64,000 bases of DNA from Maylandia zebra (lineage: Eukaryota; Chordata; Actinopteri; Cichliformes; Cichlidae): contig NC_135178.1 in assembly GCF_041146795.1 (NCBI RefSeq), positions 2,396,344 through 2,460,343 of the forward strand. Direction: 5' to 3'. Every line of letters begins with the position of its first letter. Positions within the stretch are counted from its first letter, which is position 1. Shown one piece after another: positions 15,556-27,030 of the stretch. The translations under genes and the position numbers were made by a program. The notes under the pieces were generated by a model. It was not told where the DNA came from, searched no databases, and worked only from the letters and a program-made list of their open reading frames with translations.

Positions 15556-15887
15556 ATGATCCCTAACGCTGTCTTCCTCACACTATCTGTTTGTTTGGGC
15601 CTGTTTTGCCCGACTGCCTCCTCTCATGGGAGATCTGCTAAGAAGGCAGGCTGCTTCAGAGTCAACAGCTGCAAATGCATCATGGAGAATGGCAGCGGAG
15701 TTATAAACCTGAAGGCTATGGAAGATGCAGACGGCTTCCTGGGTCGTTTGAAGCCCGTGGCAGCAGGCAGTGTGGTCCCGGTGGACACAGAGGTCCTCCT
15801 GTCCTTCAGCCCCTGCCAGCATTTCTCCCTGCCGGATGACTTCACAGGAAGTGACTGCACCGATGTCGCAGCATGCCTCATTGTCAG
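15556..15887 (+). CDS. MRH-domain (M6PR/ATG27-like) membrane protein, intact first coding exon
   Basis: The ATG at 15556 opens a hydrophobic signal peptide (MIPNAVFLTLSVCLGLFCPT). It is followed by the start of a mannose-6-phosphate-receptor-homology domain: CFRVNSCKCIMENGSGVINL, RLKPVAAG, LLSFSPCQHFSLPD and GSDCTDVAACLIVR. The spaced cysteines, the CKC...GSGVINL strand and the SF.PC...F...C.D.ACLI pattern are typical of the ATG27/cation-dependent M6PR fold, whose members sort cargo between Golgi and endosomes. The exon ends at 15887 in phase 2 (AG|gtagaa). I preferred this ATG over upstream in-frame ones because it begins a good signal peptide. A paired acceptor at 16614 adds only DGDALS and then a TGA, so I could not find a functional next exon. 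Transmembrane and cytoplasmic parts lie at 18139-19028, out of frame with each other. The gene may be intact in other individuals or relatives; family placement is confident, the exact name is not. Confidence 0.75.
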
Positions 15888-17358
15888 GTAGAACAGACGC
15901 ATTACTCTAACGAGCATGTAGATTTATGTCACACCAACTGTAGAGACTATTCGCCTCAGCACGTCTCTCTCTGTGAATTTGAGCTGTGAACAGTTCCCAC
16001 CTGACTGTTTTAACCTCTGGTAAACATTTCGATAAACTCCAGTGGTTTCCACCATTGATTAAGGCTTCCTTTGTACTCTGTGTTGGCATCCAATCCCAGG
16101 AAATGTTGAACTGTAGACACTTTGTTTCCTTCACCCTGCAGTCATTTTTGAAGGAAACGTCTTGATTTATGTAAAGGAAACACAAACACAAGGCCGTGGC
16201 TCACAGCTTATTGAGTTTTCAGAAAACATTAAACGTTAAACATCTTTCTTCCGTAGTTGTAGACCTGCTTTGTGAATGTGAGCATAGGTTTTCTCTGGAG
16301 CACTCACGGATGCCTTACACGTCTCGCACGGGATATTTTAACTGTAAGACAGCAAGTTTCCCACATTCTAGTTGTTAATGCACCACTTGACCTTTTCCAA
16401 CATCAGTATCGATGTCTTTAAAGGAACGCATGCTCAAACAAAATTAGCACTGGCTGACATAAACTGGAAAAAACTGCTGTGAGGTTTCTGTTCTGGATTG
16501 CTTTAAAAATTCTCTGCAGGTTTCTCAGGTAATTTTATCCTGATTGTCCTATTTTGTAAACATGTTTGACTCTGTTGTGCTGTGTTGTGTTTTCATCCTT
16601 CCAGAGATGGTGACGCATTGAGCTGACTGGTCTAACATCAGGCTTGTCTCGTGTCTTCGTGAATGTGCATGTTCAGCTATAGTAAATGTGTTTTAATAGC
16701 TGAAAGAACCTTGAAAAACTCTCCAAACGCTGCTCATCACACTCTCCTGTTCCTCACTGAGGACTGTTGTCGTAGTTCATCTGTTGTAAATGTATGTGTT
16801 CTAAATATTGGGGGAGTGTGTCCCCAGCGCTCCCGCCTGAAATCTACACCATGTCGTGACTCAAGAGACTGTGCAGCTGCTGACTGAGATCACAGCGCTG
16901 TGTGTGTTCTTGGTGTTTGGGAGTAAAAAAGGCCCGTGGCTGAAGAACCAGCCCAGTTAAAGGAATTTACTGAGAGACGTTATAGTCTTATAGAAGTCAT
17001 CTCTTTCCTTCAGTCTTACTCGGGGATGAATGTACAATATTGTGCAAAATTCTCAACCCACCCCTCGTTTCTTTATATTTTACCCCCTTTAAACCCACAG
17101 CTCTAATGGGATGTGTTTTTCTTGCCATTGAAAATATGCAGTTGTAGACTAATTGTTGCCTCTTTGGGTTTGATGTGTCAGGCGTTCTTTGGTCATTTTC
17201 TTTTTTTACTGAATTCACAAAAGTCTCCATCTGATAATTTAAACAACCTGTTTCCTCTAAATCCTCTTAAAGTGATGTTTGGTCATTTGTGATGAAGGTC
17301 AGTGGGTTTTTCCCCATAAATGTTGTCAGGTTAGACTTGAAGTCTTTCAGTCGATTGC

Positions 17359-17359
<1 letters not shown>

Positions 17360-17431
<72 letters not shown>
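17360..17431. repeat. (GT)n microsatellite
   Basis: An uninterrupted gt dinucleotide run of about 70 bp within the MRH gene intron. Confidence 0.97.
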
Positions 17432-17432
<1 letters not shown>

Positions 17433-17627
17433 GACACTGTAGCATTATTTCAGTACAGGTAAACTGAAAAGTTGTGAAGTGCAGTAGTTCAAAGTACTAA
17501 CAATGAGAGGTGAAAGTAGTTCTTTACCTTACTCACTAACATGTGATATGACAAGCAGTTAAAGTTAGTACCTAAAACTGGTCAGATCTTTGCAAACACT
17601 AATAAAGAATGAAAGCCACTGTGAAAT

Positions 17628-17764
17628 CTCCATCCATCTTCTTCCTCCTATGCAGAGCAGGGTCGCAGAGAAGCCCAGACCTCCCTCTCCCCACACACCT
17701 CCTCCGGCTTGTCGGGGAACACCACGGCGTTCCCGGCCAGTCGAGAAATATCATCTCTGCAGCG
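17628..17764 (+). repeat. common teleost interspersed repeat fragment
   Basis: The order ccatccatcttcttcc ... gggtcgcagagaagccc ... ccctctcccc ... ggcgttcccggccag matches a repeat found very widely in fish genomes, probably a retroelement 3' region. Family name not assigned. Confidence 0.6.
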
Positions 17765-18138
17765 CTACCACTACATTGGACACTGATGTGTCACTCCATA
17801 CACATCAGTTGTCCAACTGAGTGGACATGTAGTAAACTCTTTGAAAAGTACATGTTTAAAAAAATGAAGTTTTAAAATCATAATTCATACACGACACGTT
17901 TAAACTCCTCCAACTGAAAAAAAAAACACCAGGAAAGAGGTGTGAGGATGCTTAGAATTTGAAACTGTGATCCTGAAAACATTCACCGCTACAGGGTTTA
18001 TTTTGTATTTTATTAAATATGCTTTTAAAACAGAGAATTTGAGATTATTTTATCACTAGAAGAAAAGAAGTTTTTCTGCTTTACAAATGTGGCAGTTGGC
18101 TCAATCCCTCTGCTGTTCGTCTTCTTCTCCTGTCTCAG

Positions 18139-19028
18139 CTCACAACAAGCTCCCAATGACAGTCGTGCATTACCACTGTAATCCAAATCAGTCCACGTCT
18201 GTCAACCAAGAGCAGAGCCTGAGCAGCAGGGAGCCCCTGCAGATCTGGGTGGAGAGCCTCTGTGCTTGTCCTGTGCCGTGGGAGACCTGGGTGTAGGCAC
18301 CATCTTCCTCATCATCCTCTCCTTCAGTGCAGCTGCATACTTCCTCCTTGGTAATGGTTTGAGTCCAATAAGTAATCCAAACCTAACAACTTATAAAATG
18401 TTGTTCCATTTTATCATCATGTTCACTCCTCAGCAGGAGCATGAAAGTGTTGCTTGGATTCCAAACAACATCATTTAGTGATGATGTTTATTGTAGATCA
18501 GATGTCACAAAGTCCACGACTGTTCAAGATGAAAGTGATACAAAGCAAATAGTGAGACTGTATACAAGTAACAGAGTCCAAACATCAGGTCGTGCTCATT
18601 TAATTTTCATTTAATGTGCAAAGTTTTGTTTAAAAAAAGTTTATAGTTTCTTCCCATCTTCTGTCGGCGAGAGGGGAACGTAGATGCTCATATAAACAAG
18701 TTTCCAGTAATGGCATCAGTTGATGTAGAAGTAATCCCTGTGAGCCCAAAGCTCAGGCTCTCGTCTGCTCTAAATCCTTGTTTCTGCTTGTGTGTCAGTG
18801 AGCGTCGCTCCCAGCTGTTCTTCTTCCTGCTGACAGGCTCCTGTGCACTGAGACCCTTTCGCAGCAGCAGTGGTGCCCAGATCTCTCCAGAGCATGTGGT
18901 GCATGATCTGCTACCTGTTTGCCGACAGGAGGCCAGCAAGAAGACGCGACACAGATGCGACAGATTGCACGCAGGACGCCGAACACTGCAGCTCGCCTCG
19001 GCCTGGCTCTATTCTACAGTGTGCTTAA
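18139..19028 (+). pseudogene. MRH-domain protein, 3' exons, frame-disrupted
   Basis: Two 3' exons of the gene that starts at 15556. Exon 18139-18350 follows a strong pyrimidine tract and reads MTVVHYHCNPNQSTS and IWVESLCACP, the end of the lumenal MRH domain. It then shifts frame (near 18272-18277) into AVGDLGVGTIFLIILSFSAA, a transmembrane helix that aligns in order with the M6PR membrane segment. In the first frame the exon hits TAG at 18294-18296. Exon 18837 onwards joins in phase (YFLLG|SCALRPF) and reads RSSSGAQISPEH. Another frame change near 18890-18897 gives VWCMICYLFADRR and a tail ending at TAA 19026-19028. The G..GAQISPEH..W pattern matches the cytoplasmic tail region of M6PR/ATG27 proteins. 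A polyadenylation signal lies at 19099. Two frame breaks plus the failed middle exon suggest decay, although assembly indels could explain the breaks. Confidence 0.6.
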
Positions 19029-19098
19029 AGCACAATGAGAAGAATCACACACCTCTTACAGAACAAGTCAGACCCTACAGCTGATTTGTTGAATGCTT

Positions 19099-19104
19099 AA
19101 TAAA
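19099..19104 (+). terminator. polyadenylation signal of the MRH gene
   Basis: AATAAA in cttaataaaagac, about 70 bp after the last reading-frame stop of the MRH gene. Confidence 0.55.
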
Positions 19105-20266
19105 AGACACTTTAACACTAACAACCAGCAGTGACGATAGCAATAACATACTGTCACCTTAAAAGGAGAACTTTAACTTGAGCCAAGAAGTTTTTCTTTG
19201 TACAATTAACAAATCAAAGGAAAAAGAAATGTAACTCCAGCTCATTCATTTTCCACTGCTGCTGGAATAATTAGGACTTTAAACTGAGAATATTCAGTCA
19301 ATCAAGAGCTTTGATGTGAAAATGCATGTTTGGGTTGCCTTTTTTATTGAGCCACGAGATGGCAGTAATTTACAGGATGGATGCAAACAGTCATGAGAGA
19401 AACTTGGCAGACGCTGTTTTAGCTGTAATGAAAGAAAGGACTGACGGTACGTGAGTAATGAATGATCGAACACTGCTCATCCTGCTTGTCCTGACAGAAG
19501 GCTGCTGCTTTAGAGAGGAGAGTGACTGAAAAACAGGCTTTTTCATTGTTTTCTGACACATCACTGAGTCCCTATTGACTCTCATGTTAAAAGACTAAAG
19601 TACAGCAATAACCTGTAACTTGGCCACTTGGGTTTATAAAGCCTTAAAGTTAGAACAGTGACTACAATAACCACCAGGTGCACCAACAGCAGCAGCTGTA
19701 GCTGATAGCGGACTGCCTGTCAGCAGACAACCATGGACTGTGTACTTTGGATCATTTGTTTCCAGAAGGACCGCTGACGCAGAAAAATCACACATAGTTA
19801 TTATAAATACAAGTAAAACAAATGAGTTATTTGTTTTATATACTAAGAAACAAACGTCTTTAACGAGACAAAATAATACACAAATTCTTCTTTCTATTCA
19901 TTGATGGCTTCTCAGTTATTACAACACAAAACACATAATCAGGTAAACTGAATAATCATGAATCCTAAATCAGTCCAACATCCGTGTGGATGGAAGAAAA
20001 GCTGAATGTGGAGCATAACAAAATAAAATGTACAAAGTCATTGACAAACCTATGTAGCTGTAGTTACAGGTGAACACACCTGAGTAACACGGCCTTCAAA
20101 CGGACTGTTTGCAGTCTGGAAGTGCTTGATCAGCTGGTCACAGGACTTCAGTGAACTCTGTGGTTTCTATCGCTCTAATAAACTCTTTGGTTGTTTGTTA
20201 GCCGTGTCCTGTTCTCTTCATCCTCACGTTTTTCTAGTTTGTCGCTACAGCTGTCATTTGTCCAGG
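19105..20266. other. intergenic region between convergent genes
   Basis: About 1.2 kb of AT-rich sequence between the + strand MRH gene and the - strand gene at 20526-23949. I see no ORF of note and no repeat. A TTTATT at 20267-20272 gives AATAAA on the - strand and could be the polyadenylation signal of the - strand gene. Confidence 0.4.
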
Positions 20267-20525
20267 TTTTATTTTGAAACAACACTCCTGCTCCACTAAC
20301 AGTATATGTTGGCATGTCAGTTGTCCACAGAGATCTCATTAGTTTGACATTTTCTCAGGTGTCCCTGCAGTGCATAAACACCGTCGTCCCTCAGAGGTCA
20401 CCCAGCTCTCTGAGCAGAGCGTTGATATATATCTGAGGAGAAACTACACCACCTCATTAGGTGTGTTTGTGTGCGCTGGTCATGTGGTGATTCTTTTGGG
20501 GTTAAACTGACTCAGAAGGTTGTGA

Positions 20526-23500
20526 TCAGCTGGTGATGTGCTGTGGACTGCTGAGTCCTGGATTAGGCTCGTCTTCACTGGTGTGTGACACGTGTGAGAT
20601 GGTTAGTTTGACCTCACGTTCTTCACCGCTGGTCTCCTCTGATAAATTCCTGCAAGGAAACACAATGAATATGTCCCAGTTTGAACCAGTATGATAAGTG
20701 TGCGTGGTACATAGTGTATAGTATATGTTTTTGTGCGTATGCAGGAGTACCTTAGCTGTTCCTACGAGATGTTTTCGACTATTTTTAAAAGCTAACTAAT
20801 GTTTTGTTTTCTAGTTTGTCACTGATCTTCACCACATCAGGAATAAAACGTCTCTAGCTAGGATGTAATGGTACAATAATTCCATCGTTCCTTTCAGAAG
20901 TTTTTGTTTTTTACTGATGATCCTTTGAGAAATGTAATAAAAACACTCACAGCAGCAGGGGGCAGCATGTTACCAGCGACTGGGTTGAGATATTCTGTCC
21001 TCAAGAACAAGAATATAAATAAGAAGAAACTGAAATAAATAAGAAGATGTTCTTAATGGTTAAATTCTGCGTACACCCTCTTGTGATACAGTTACATGTT
21101 ATATAAGCACAGCTCTGTCGTGGTCCAATATCAGCTCCTATCTCCTGAACACACTGATGGGAATAATATGCAGTCATTCTGCTTACACCCGGCTGTGTGG
21201 GATTACTGCTCTTGGCTCTGAGAAACAAGACAATGTTGTACATGCTTGATGAACACCCAGTTCCAGTGAATCCCAGGGTCTCCCCCTGTCACTGCACTGG
21301 TATTTTACAGAGTTTCTTTTTATAAAACATCCTGTAACTTTATCCTTTTTCCTTCTTTGTTGCATGGAATAATGCCATGGATATAACAAATCCCATTTAG
21401 GCCCAGCGGACATGACTTTCCATGCACTGCAGTTGCTCTAATTGCTTGGGAAAATAGTTTTTGTCTCCCCACCCTCGTGCTGACATCACTTCTGAGACCT
21501 GTTTGGGAAAGGAGGGTGAAAACTACAAATGTTTATCCCAAACAAAGCTGAAAGTGATGCAGATTCATCGTTTCCTATGACTTAGAACAGCCTCTGTGCT
21601 CATACCTCATCTCCCGTCCGTCTGTGTCCTGCTTCTCATCTTCACACAGTGATGACGGCAGATATAGATGGAGCTCTGAAACCTTTGTGGAAGCAGGATG
21701 TGTGTGTCGAGCCGGCCTCTCGCTGTCGCAGGGGGTTCTCGAGGTCTCTGTGCAGAGTATGTGTTTCAAAGAGTTTATCACTCTAAGACACGCAGCTTTG
21801 AACTTAGACACATCTACACTGCAGATGTCATTTACCGCTTGATCTGGGTGATAGATTGGGCATGACTACATCTGAACAACTGTGTCTGCTTATCACTAGA
21901 GGATATCCAAAAGGCAATTACCCAAACTGCAGCAAAAACATCCATTAATCCAAATACAGCAAAGCCAATAGAAAAATAGAGAAAGAATGCAAAACAGAGA
22001 CTTTCATGTCAGTTGACAATGAAATGAGATTATTTGCTAAAGTCACCACAAACATCTGTTTCTCTCCAAAGCCAGAAGAAGAATTCATATACGCATGTTG
22101 TCTGGATATGATTATAGAGATTTACAGGCAGATGGAAGCTGTTGTGTTTGTGTGCATGTGTGTTGATCAAAAGCTCTTTTAAGTGGTTAGCAGTGTGAAA
22201 AAACAGCAGCTTTAGCCATCATTGCTAAACGTACACATGAATACCACCAGATAGTTCTCAATAATAAAGACGATATTGTGTTTGTTTGATCAAATCCCCA
22301 AATCACATCTGGTTTATTTTCATCAATCAAACTGTAGAATTTCTCAAAGCTGAACATCAAAGACGTTTCTTAAATACCTATACATGAATCTGAATGACAT
22401 CTACGTCTTACTTCAAAGAGCATTTACTGGGGTCAGGGTTGAGTTTGCTTAAAAATCATAGTTTTAAAACCATGAGGTTACATTTCAAAGGATTCATTTT
22501 GACATTTTCGTTTAAGAACTTTTATAATTGATTGATCCAAATGGTAACATTGTTATGAACAGAGGGACGTTAACTGAAGCCTAAGCCTGTGGGATGGATG
22601 AATTTGAAGAGGCTGTGATTCTGTCTTGATTGGTATCAATAAGACAGAATCAGTCTGCTGTTAATGTGGGACTGAATGGGCTCAAGCTGTGAATGAGATG
22701 TTTCTAATAATGTTTTTAATGATATGGAAAAAAACTGTAAACATATCTTATTTTTATTTCTGCAAACACAGAACTACTTAAATTCAGTTCAGCATAAGTT
22801 GAAACAGAACTTTTTAGCATCAATAGCGAGGCAGTTGATGCAGGACAGCGATCGCCTTCTGACTGTGGTGGTCACTGCACTGAAATACTGAATATGAACA
22901 CTTGAATGTATCACACATTTTTCCTGGTTGCAATCCTATTTGTACTTTAGTGTGACTGAACTATAGGACTGCGCTTTGTAATATGTCACATGACCAAATG
23001 ATACAAACTCCCCTAGAACTTAATGGGAATTTAATGTGTTTTGTTTGAAACAACAGTGAAATCATAGAAAGAAGAAATAACTGTAATAAAAGTCATTTTA
23101 AATAGTGTGATGTTAAGCTGTGCATGCATGTCTGCATTTAAAAGGAAAGTACACACAAATAAGACTGCAAGTCATTTCAAGCAGTGTGTAACTTCCAAGC
23201 AATTCAGTGGAAAAACAACATTTTCCCATCTTTATATTCACTGTGCTTTTAGTGCCAATGACTATGTTGTACATGTGGCTTAACCTTGGCTTTCTCTATT
23301 TGGATTATGCATTGTATTGGTTTGCATCACAGATGTTTAATTAGTCAGTTGTCCTTTTGTACTAAAAACATAAGAACTGATTCCACTTTTCATATTAGAA
23401 AAATAAATAAACAGCAGCAAATACTGCAGGACATAGGCCCATGTTATCTTATAATGATGGAGCCAAGGCAAAATGAAAGAAATAATAACTTTTCAAAAAT

Positions 23501-23949
23501 ATTTATATTCAAACCAAAGTGTAAGTGAGAATAAATAGAGTTGTGTGGAGCATTTTTCATCGTTTTGGCCTGTTAAACAAACATATTTGTGGATCTAGTG
23601 TAGAGTAATCACTAGAATTAAACAAATGTAACATGTAATGAAGGCCGTGTGCCTGCTGTGGAGTGAAAACTGAAAACACATTGTGAACGTCATTAGCACT
23701 GGACGTGCTTTTGGATCCACTCACCTGTTCTTTCATCGACTGGATCTTTGCTTTGGCCCACAGTGGGAGCTCCACTTTGTGAGGTCGTCTCAGGTCTGCT
23801 CCCAGTTTTGGACCTTGATGCTGGTTTTGCTCTGCTTTCCAGCCTCAGCCTGATGCTGCTGAGCAGTTTCTCATCTCCTCCCCCTCTGCTCTGTGGGATC
23901 ACCCTTCCACTGCTGGGCCTCTGCAGGAGGGGGCAGCAGTACCCCTGCA
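20526..23949 (-). CDS. unidentified protein, C-terminal three exons
   Basis: Three - strand exons join in consistent phase, with canonical splice sites at all junctions: 23949-23725, 21747-21606 and 20649-20526 (TGA at 20528-20526). The first needs one base from an upstream exon I could not find. Junction 1 is G|AG (Glu) and junction 2 is AG|G (Arg). The joined C-terminal 162 residues begin QGYCCPLLQRPSSGRVIPQS, contain GGGDEKLLSSIRLRLESRAK and VSELHLYLPSSLCEDEKQDT, and end SHTSEDEPNPGLSSPQHITS. The sequence is rich in Ser, Pro, Arg and acidic residues, looks disordered, and has no domain or transmembrane segment I recognise. Only one of three frames is open in the middle exon, and the exons are more GC-rich than the flanks. 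A candidate polyadenylation signal lies at 20272-20267. The gene converges on the MRH gene. I do not recognise the family, and the 5' exons may lie among the repeats to the right. Confidence 0.6.
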
Positions 23950-24718
23950 CTGTCACAGAAAATTGGAAAATTAATCTTCATCATATTATATACAATATTT
24001 AGCAAAACAAATGGGAATAACTCCATACATCACAAAACAAGACAGGTTTTATTCTCCTGACATTTACACTTGTCTTTTCCTTTGGGTTATGGTTACTTAT
24101 CAATGTGCCACTGCCAAAGAACCTTTATAGGTATGTTAAGGAAAAGGGAGACCCTGGAGATGGCGGCATCATATTCCACATTGAGATAAATATCTTGTGA
24201 GTGCCTTCTTAAGTGGAAGCTCAAACTTTTATAAAGTAAACTAACGTGAAAAGAAAGAAAACTTTACTGTTAATCACAACTGAAGGTGTGCTGTGGTATC
24301 AGGCAGCAACAATGTTGCCAGTTCAGTCTTGTAACAGGTGGAACTGTCGTGGATCACATTTGTTCCTTGAAGTCAAATAAAACACTGTGATAAAACATTA
24401 CAACATGTGACATATGGAAAACCATTTCACAGGAATATTTATCTTTCCACTGGAACTGGTCTGTGAAACACTGACTGCAATCACAGCATGTTGTCAAGAC
24501 TGGACCAAGGTCCTGCACCATGAGTAAAATAAAATAAAAACAAAAAAACAATATAAATAATTTACAAAGAAAAGGGAATAAAAATAAAAATTGAGTAAAA
24601 ATATAGTAACTAATATAATATATAAATGATAGTCAATAATAACAAAATAATAGAAGTGAAAGATAAGCACTGCAGAAAACGACACGTTACGTTAAAGCTA
24701 GTCTGAAGCTGAACAACC
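23950..24718. other. presumed intron or upstream region of the - strand gene
   Basis: AT-rich sequence with A-runs (24525-24660) and no recognisable exon or repeat. Confidence 0.35.
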
Positions 24719-24940
24719 TCATGAAAAGAAGTATGTTTTCAGTTGGGAACTGAAGACTGATAGTGAGGTAGAGGAGCTAATCTGAAGAGGGAGAAGCTTC
24801 CAGAGTTTTGGGGCTGTGACTGAGAATGTACAAGCCAAGCAGGAATTTATAATTACTGGAAGGTACTGAGAAATAAAGTTAGCAGCATGGGACGCAGAAC
24901 TGCTAGATACCAGGGAGTGAGGCCATGTGAGCACTCACAA
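24719..24940 (-). mobile_element. L2-type LINE C-terminal fragment
   Basis: A - strand frame reads HSLVSSSSASHAANF, then FSVTAPKLWKLLPLQIS and SLSVFSSQLKTYFFS. The pattern 'F.V.APKLWN.LP..IR...S...F.S.LKTYLF' is the usual end of the reverse transcriptase ORF in fish L2/CR1-group LINEs. It is short and isolated, so a relic. Confidence 0.75.
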
Positions 24941-25330
24941 TATTTTAAAACTGATACTACACACCTTGGAGGCCCAAACGCTCAGAGTCTCTGGACGAAA
25001 GCCACGTGCCAGTAGACGTCCTCAGTCTTGGTGGAAGGAGGTGGAGTCCTGTACCCGCTTGAAAGGATTTGGACTGAACGTTCCTTCTTTGCTCACTGTG
25101 GTCATTCATGCTTTCACCTCTATCACAGTGCTGCTGTCATTCATCTGTCAGCAAACATGCAAAGACAGACAGGACACAGGCAGTGAGCATCAAATGTACT
25201 TTCACTAGGTTTGTTTTTGAACGCTATTACACTAAGCACTTTTATGGGCCTTGCAATTCTCATGAAATTAAGGAGTTACATGAAAAAAATACTTCTAAGA
25301 ATCTGAACTTAGTAGGAGCTGAAACATATG

Positions 25331-25363
25331 TATATATCTCTATATAATATATAGAGATATATA
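25331..25363. repeat. perfect AT-rich inverted repeat (hairpin)
   Basis: Two 16-bp arms, tatatatctctatata and its exact complement, flank a single central base at 25347. It can form a cruciform, and no gene context gives it a role. Confidence 0.85.
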
Positions 25364-26404
25364 TATAAAAAATCTGCATTCTCAGAGTAAAACCATGGTT
25401 TACATGTTACAACATAATGTGTCAACCACATGGCCTGAATATTTCTTACTCTGCATACAGGAAGTCTGTAGGCGGTGCACAGGGCCTGGGACATCTGTAC
25501 CACATTAATTACATTTTTTTAATTATTCATCTAAAGTCTCAGCGATGCAAAAAGTCATAAATAATAAAAAACCCCATTTTATTTTGGTTTCCTGTGCACG
25601 CTAAACAACTCGTTTTTGTGTTTGCTTCTTCATTTGGTGGTGAGTACTAGTATAAAATCGAGACTGCAACATTACTGCTGCATCTGCACATTATTTTCAA
25701 ATAAACTTAATCTTTTGGTAACAAAGCATTTGTGTAAAATTCCCACAAAACTGTACAAATTTCCAAAATCAGCCAAGATGACATGTTGATATATGAAATT
25801 CAACAGTCTGTGAACCAAAATATGAAATGTATTATAACACATGACTGACAACACAACAGCAAATTCAGCAGTTTTTATGCTCACTAAAGGATCTAAATGG
25901 AAAATACGAATAGATACTGATTTATTTTCTAATGGCTGATTATCAGTTTAGTTACTCTTATGCTTCTTTTAAAGAATGCAAAGCCTTTTACTCCTTCACT
26001 AATTCACAGTGTTGCTTTTTGTCATGATATCCATTTGCTTGCATATGGATATATGCGCCTGGTATGTTTTCTTAGACTGAAGAAAGAATTAAAATTAAAA
26101 CCTTTAGCTAGCGTGGTAGTTAATCAGAGGTCTGTTCTCCTAGAGTCAACCTACATCCATTCAAACCTCCTGACTGAGAGGAGCGAAAACAAAAATACAC
26201 TCAGGAGTGTGCATCACCTCAGGGTCAACCCACAACCTCTGGGATAAAAATAATTCTAAACAGGGAGGGCTGGATGGATGTATCTGTCTTTGTTTGGCTG
26301 TTTGTTGGATGCCGCCTCCACCACGATGCCGCCCTGGGCAACTGCCCATGTCGCCCGTATCAGAAACAGCTACTGGCTCTGGCCATTGTGGTTCTCTGTG
26401 TTAT

Positions 26405-26485
26405 TGCACGGTCTTTACCTTCCAATATAAACCACCTTTAGGCAACAGTTGTGATTTGGCACTGCATAAATCACAATGAATTGAA
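26405..26485 (+). repeat. LINE-type 3' tail fragment
   Basis: The order caatataaaccacctttaggcaacag, gtgatttggcactgcataaatcac, gaattgaactgaatt matches the 3' end of a very common fish retroelement, whose intact form is '...cgccttgaggcgact...gatttggcgctatataaataaa...ttgaattgaatt'. Other copies are at 15125-15235, 34280-34345, 45480-45720, 47660-47745 and 51756-51850. Confidence 0.55.
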
Positions 26486-26639
26486 CTGAATTAAACTGAG
26501 TCTTTAAATCACATTTGGACTGTTCTTGTAATTTAAAATCCAATGTGCTCTTTAGTTCATTTTGTGCATGTTTGTTTGTTTCAGATCAGCTTGCCACACT
26601 TAATGCCTGATGTCAAAGCAATGGACAAGACAAGTGAAA

Positions 26640-27030
26640 GACCGTGCAGGGATGGTGGAGTGGGTGAAAACAAGCGTTAGGGATGATTTGTGGCAGCAAA
26701 AGCAGCAGAAGTGAAAGAAAAAGGAATGAAAGTAAGCTTTACAAGGCTGCAGTGACAGGAGAGAGCTGGAGGCTGCAGATTTAAAGATGTCAAGGTCAAG
26801 TTAGAGAGGTAAGGTTGAGATGTTTTGGACATGTGCAGAAGAGGGATGGAGGATAAAGTAGACAATACTCCATATACATGTTGAATATGGAGCAGCTAGG
26901 CAGGAGGAAAAGAGGAAGACCTCAGCAAAGGTTCATAAATGAAGGAGGACATTCAGAGAGTTGGTGTGACAGAGGAGGATGCCAGGCTTAGATGGAAGAA
27001 GCCGAGACGAAGACATAAACCTTCAGTACT
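26640..27030 (+). mobile_element. decayed RTE-type LINE 3' fragment
   Basis: Broken + strand frames preserve the order of a fish RTE-type reverse transcriptase C-terminus: a 'rWFGHVQRR' equivalent at gatgttttggacatgtgcagaagagg (26818-26843), then the 'GRRKRGRPQ' equivalent at 26900-26930, then 'GVTEEDARxRxRWR' at 26960-27000. Several stops and indels show it is dead. Family placement rests on this motif order. Confidence 0.6.

Larger units (their letters stand above)
15888..18138 (+). other. intron(s) of the MRH gene
   Basis: The expected middle of the MRH domain should lie here, but no clean exon is visible. The best acceptor, at 16614 after a ttttcatccttccag tract, leads to DGDALS and a stop codon. 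The interval also holds the (GT)n array at 17360-17431 and a teleost interspersed repeat at 17628-17764. Nothing else was recognised. Confidence 0.4.

Noticed and set aside
24927..25208. 93-aa + strand ORF with a hydrophobic stretch
   Set aside because: It starts inside an L2 LINE relic and has no signal peptide, splice context or recognisable motif.
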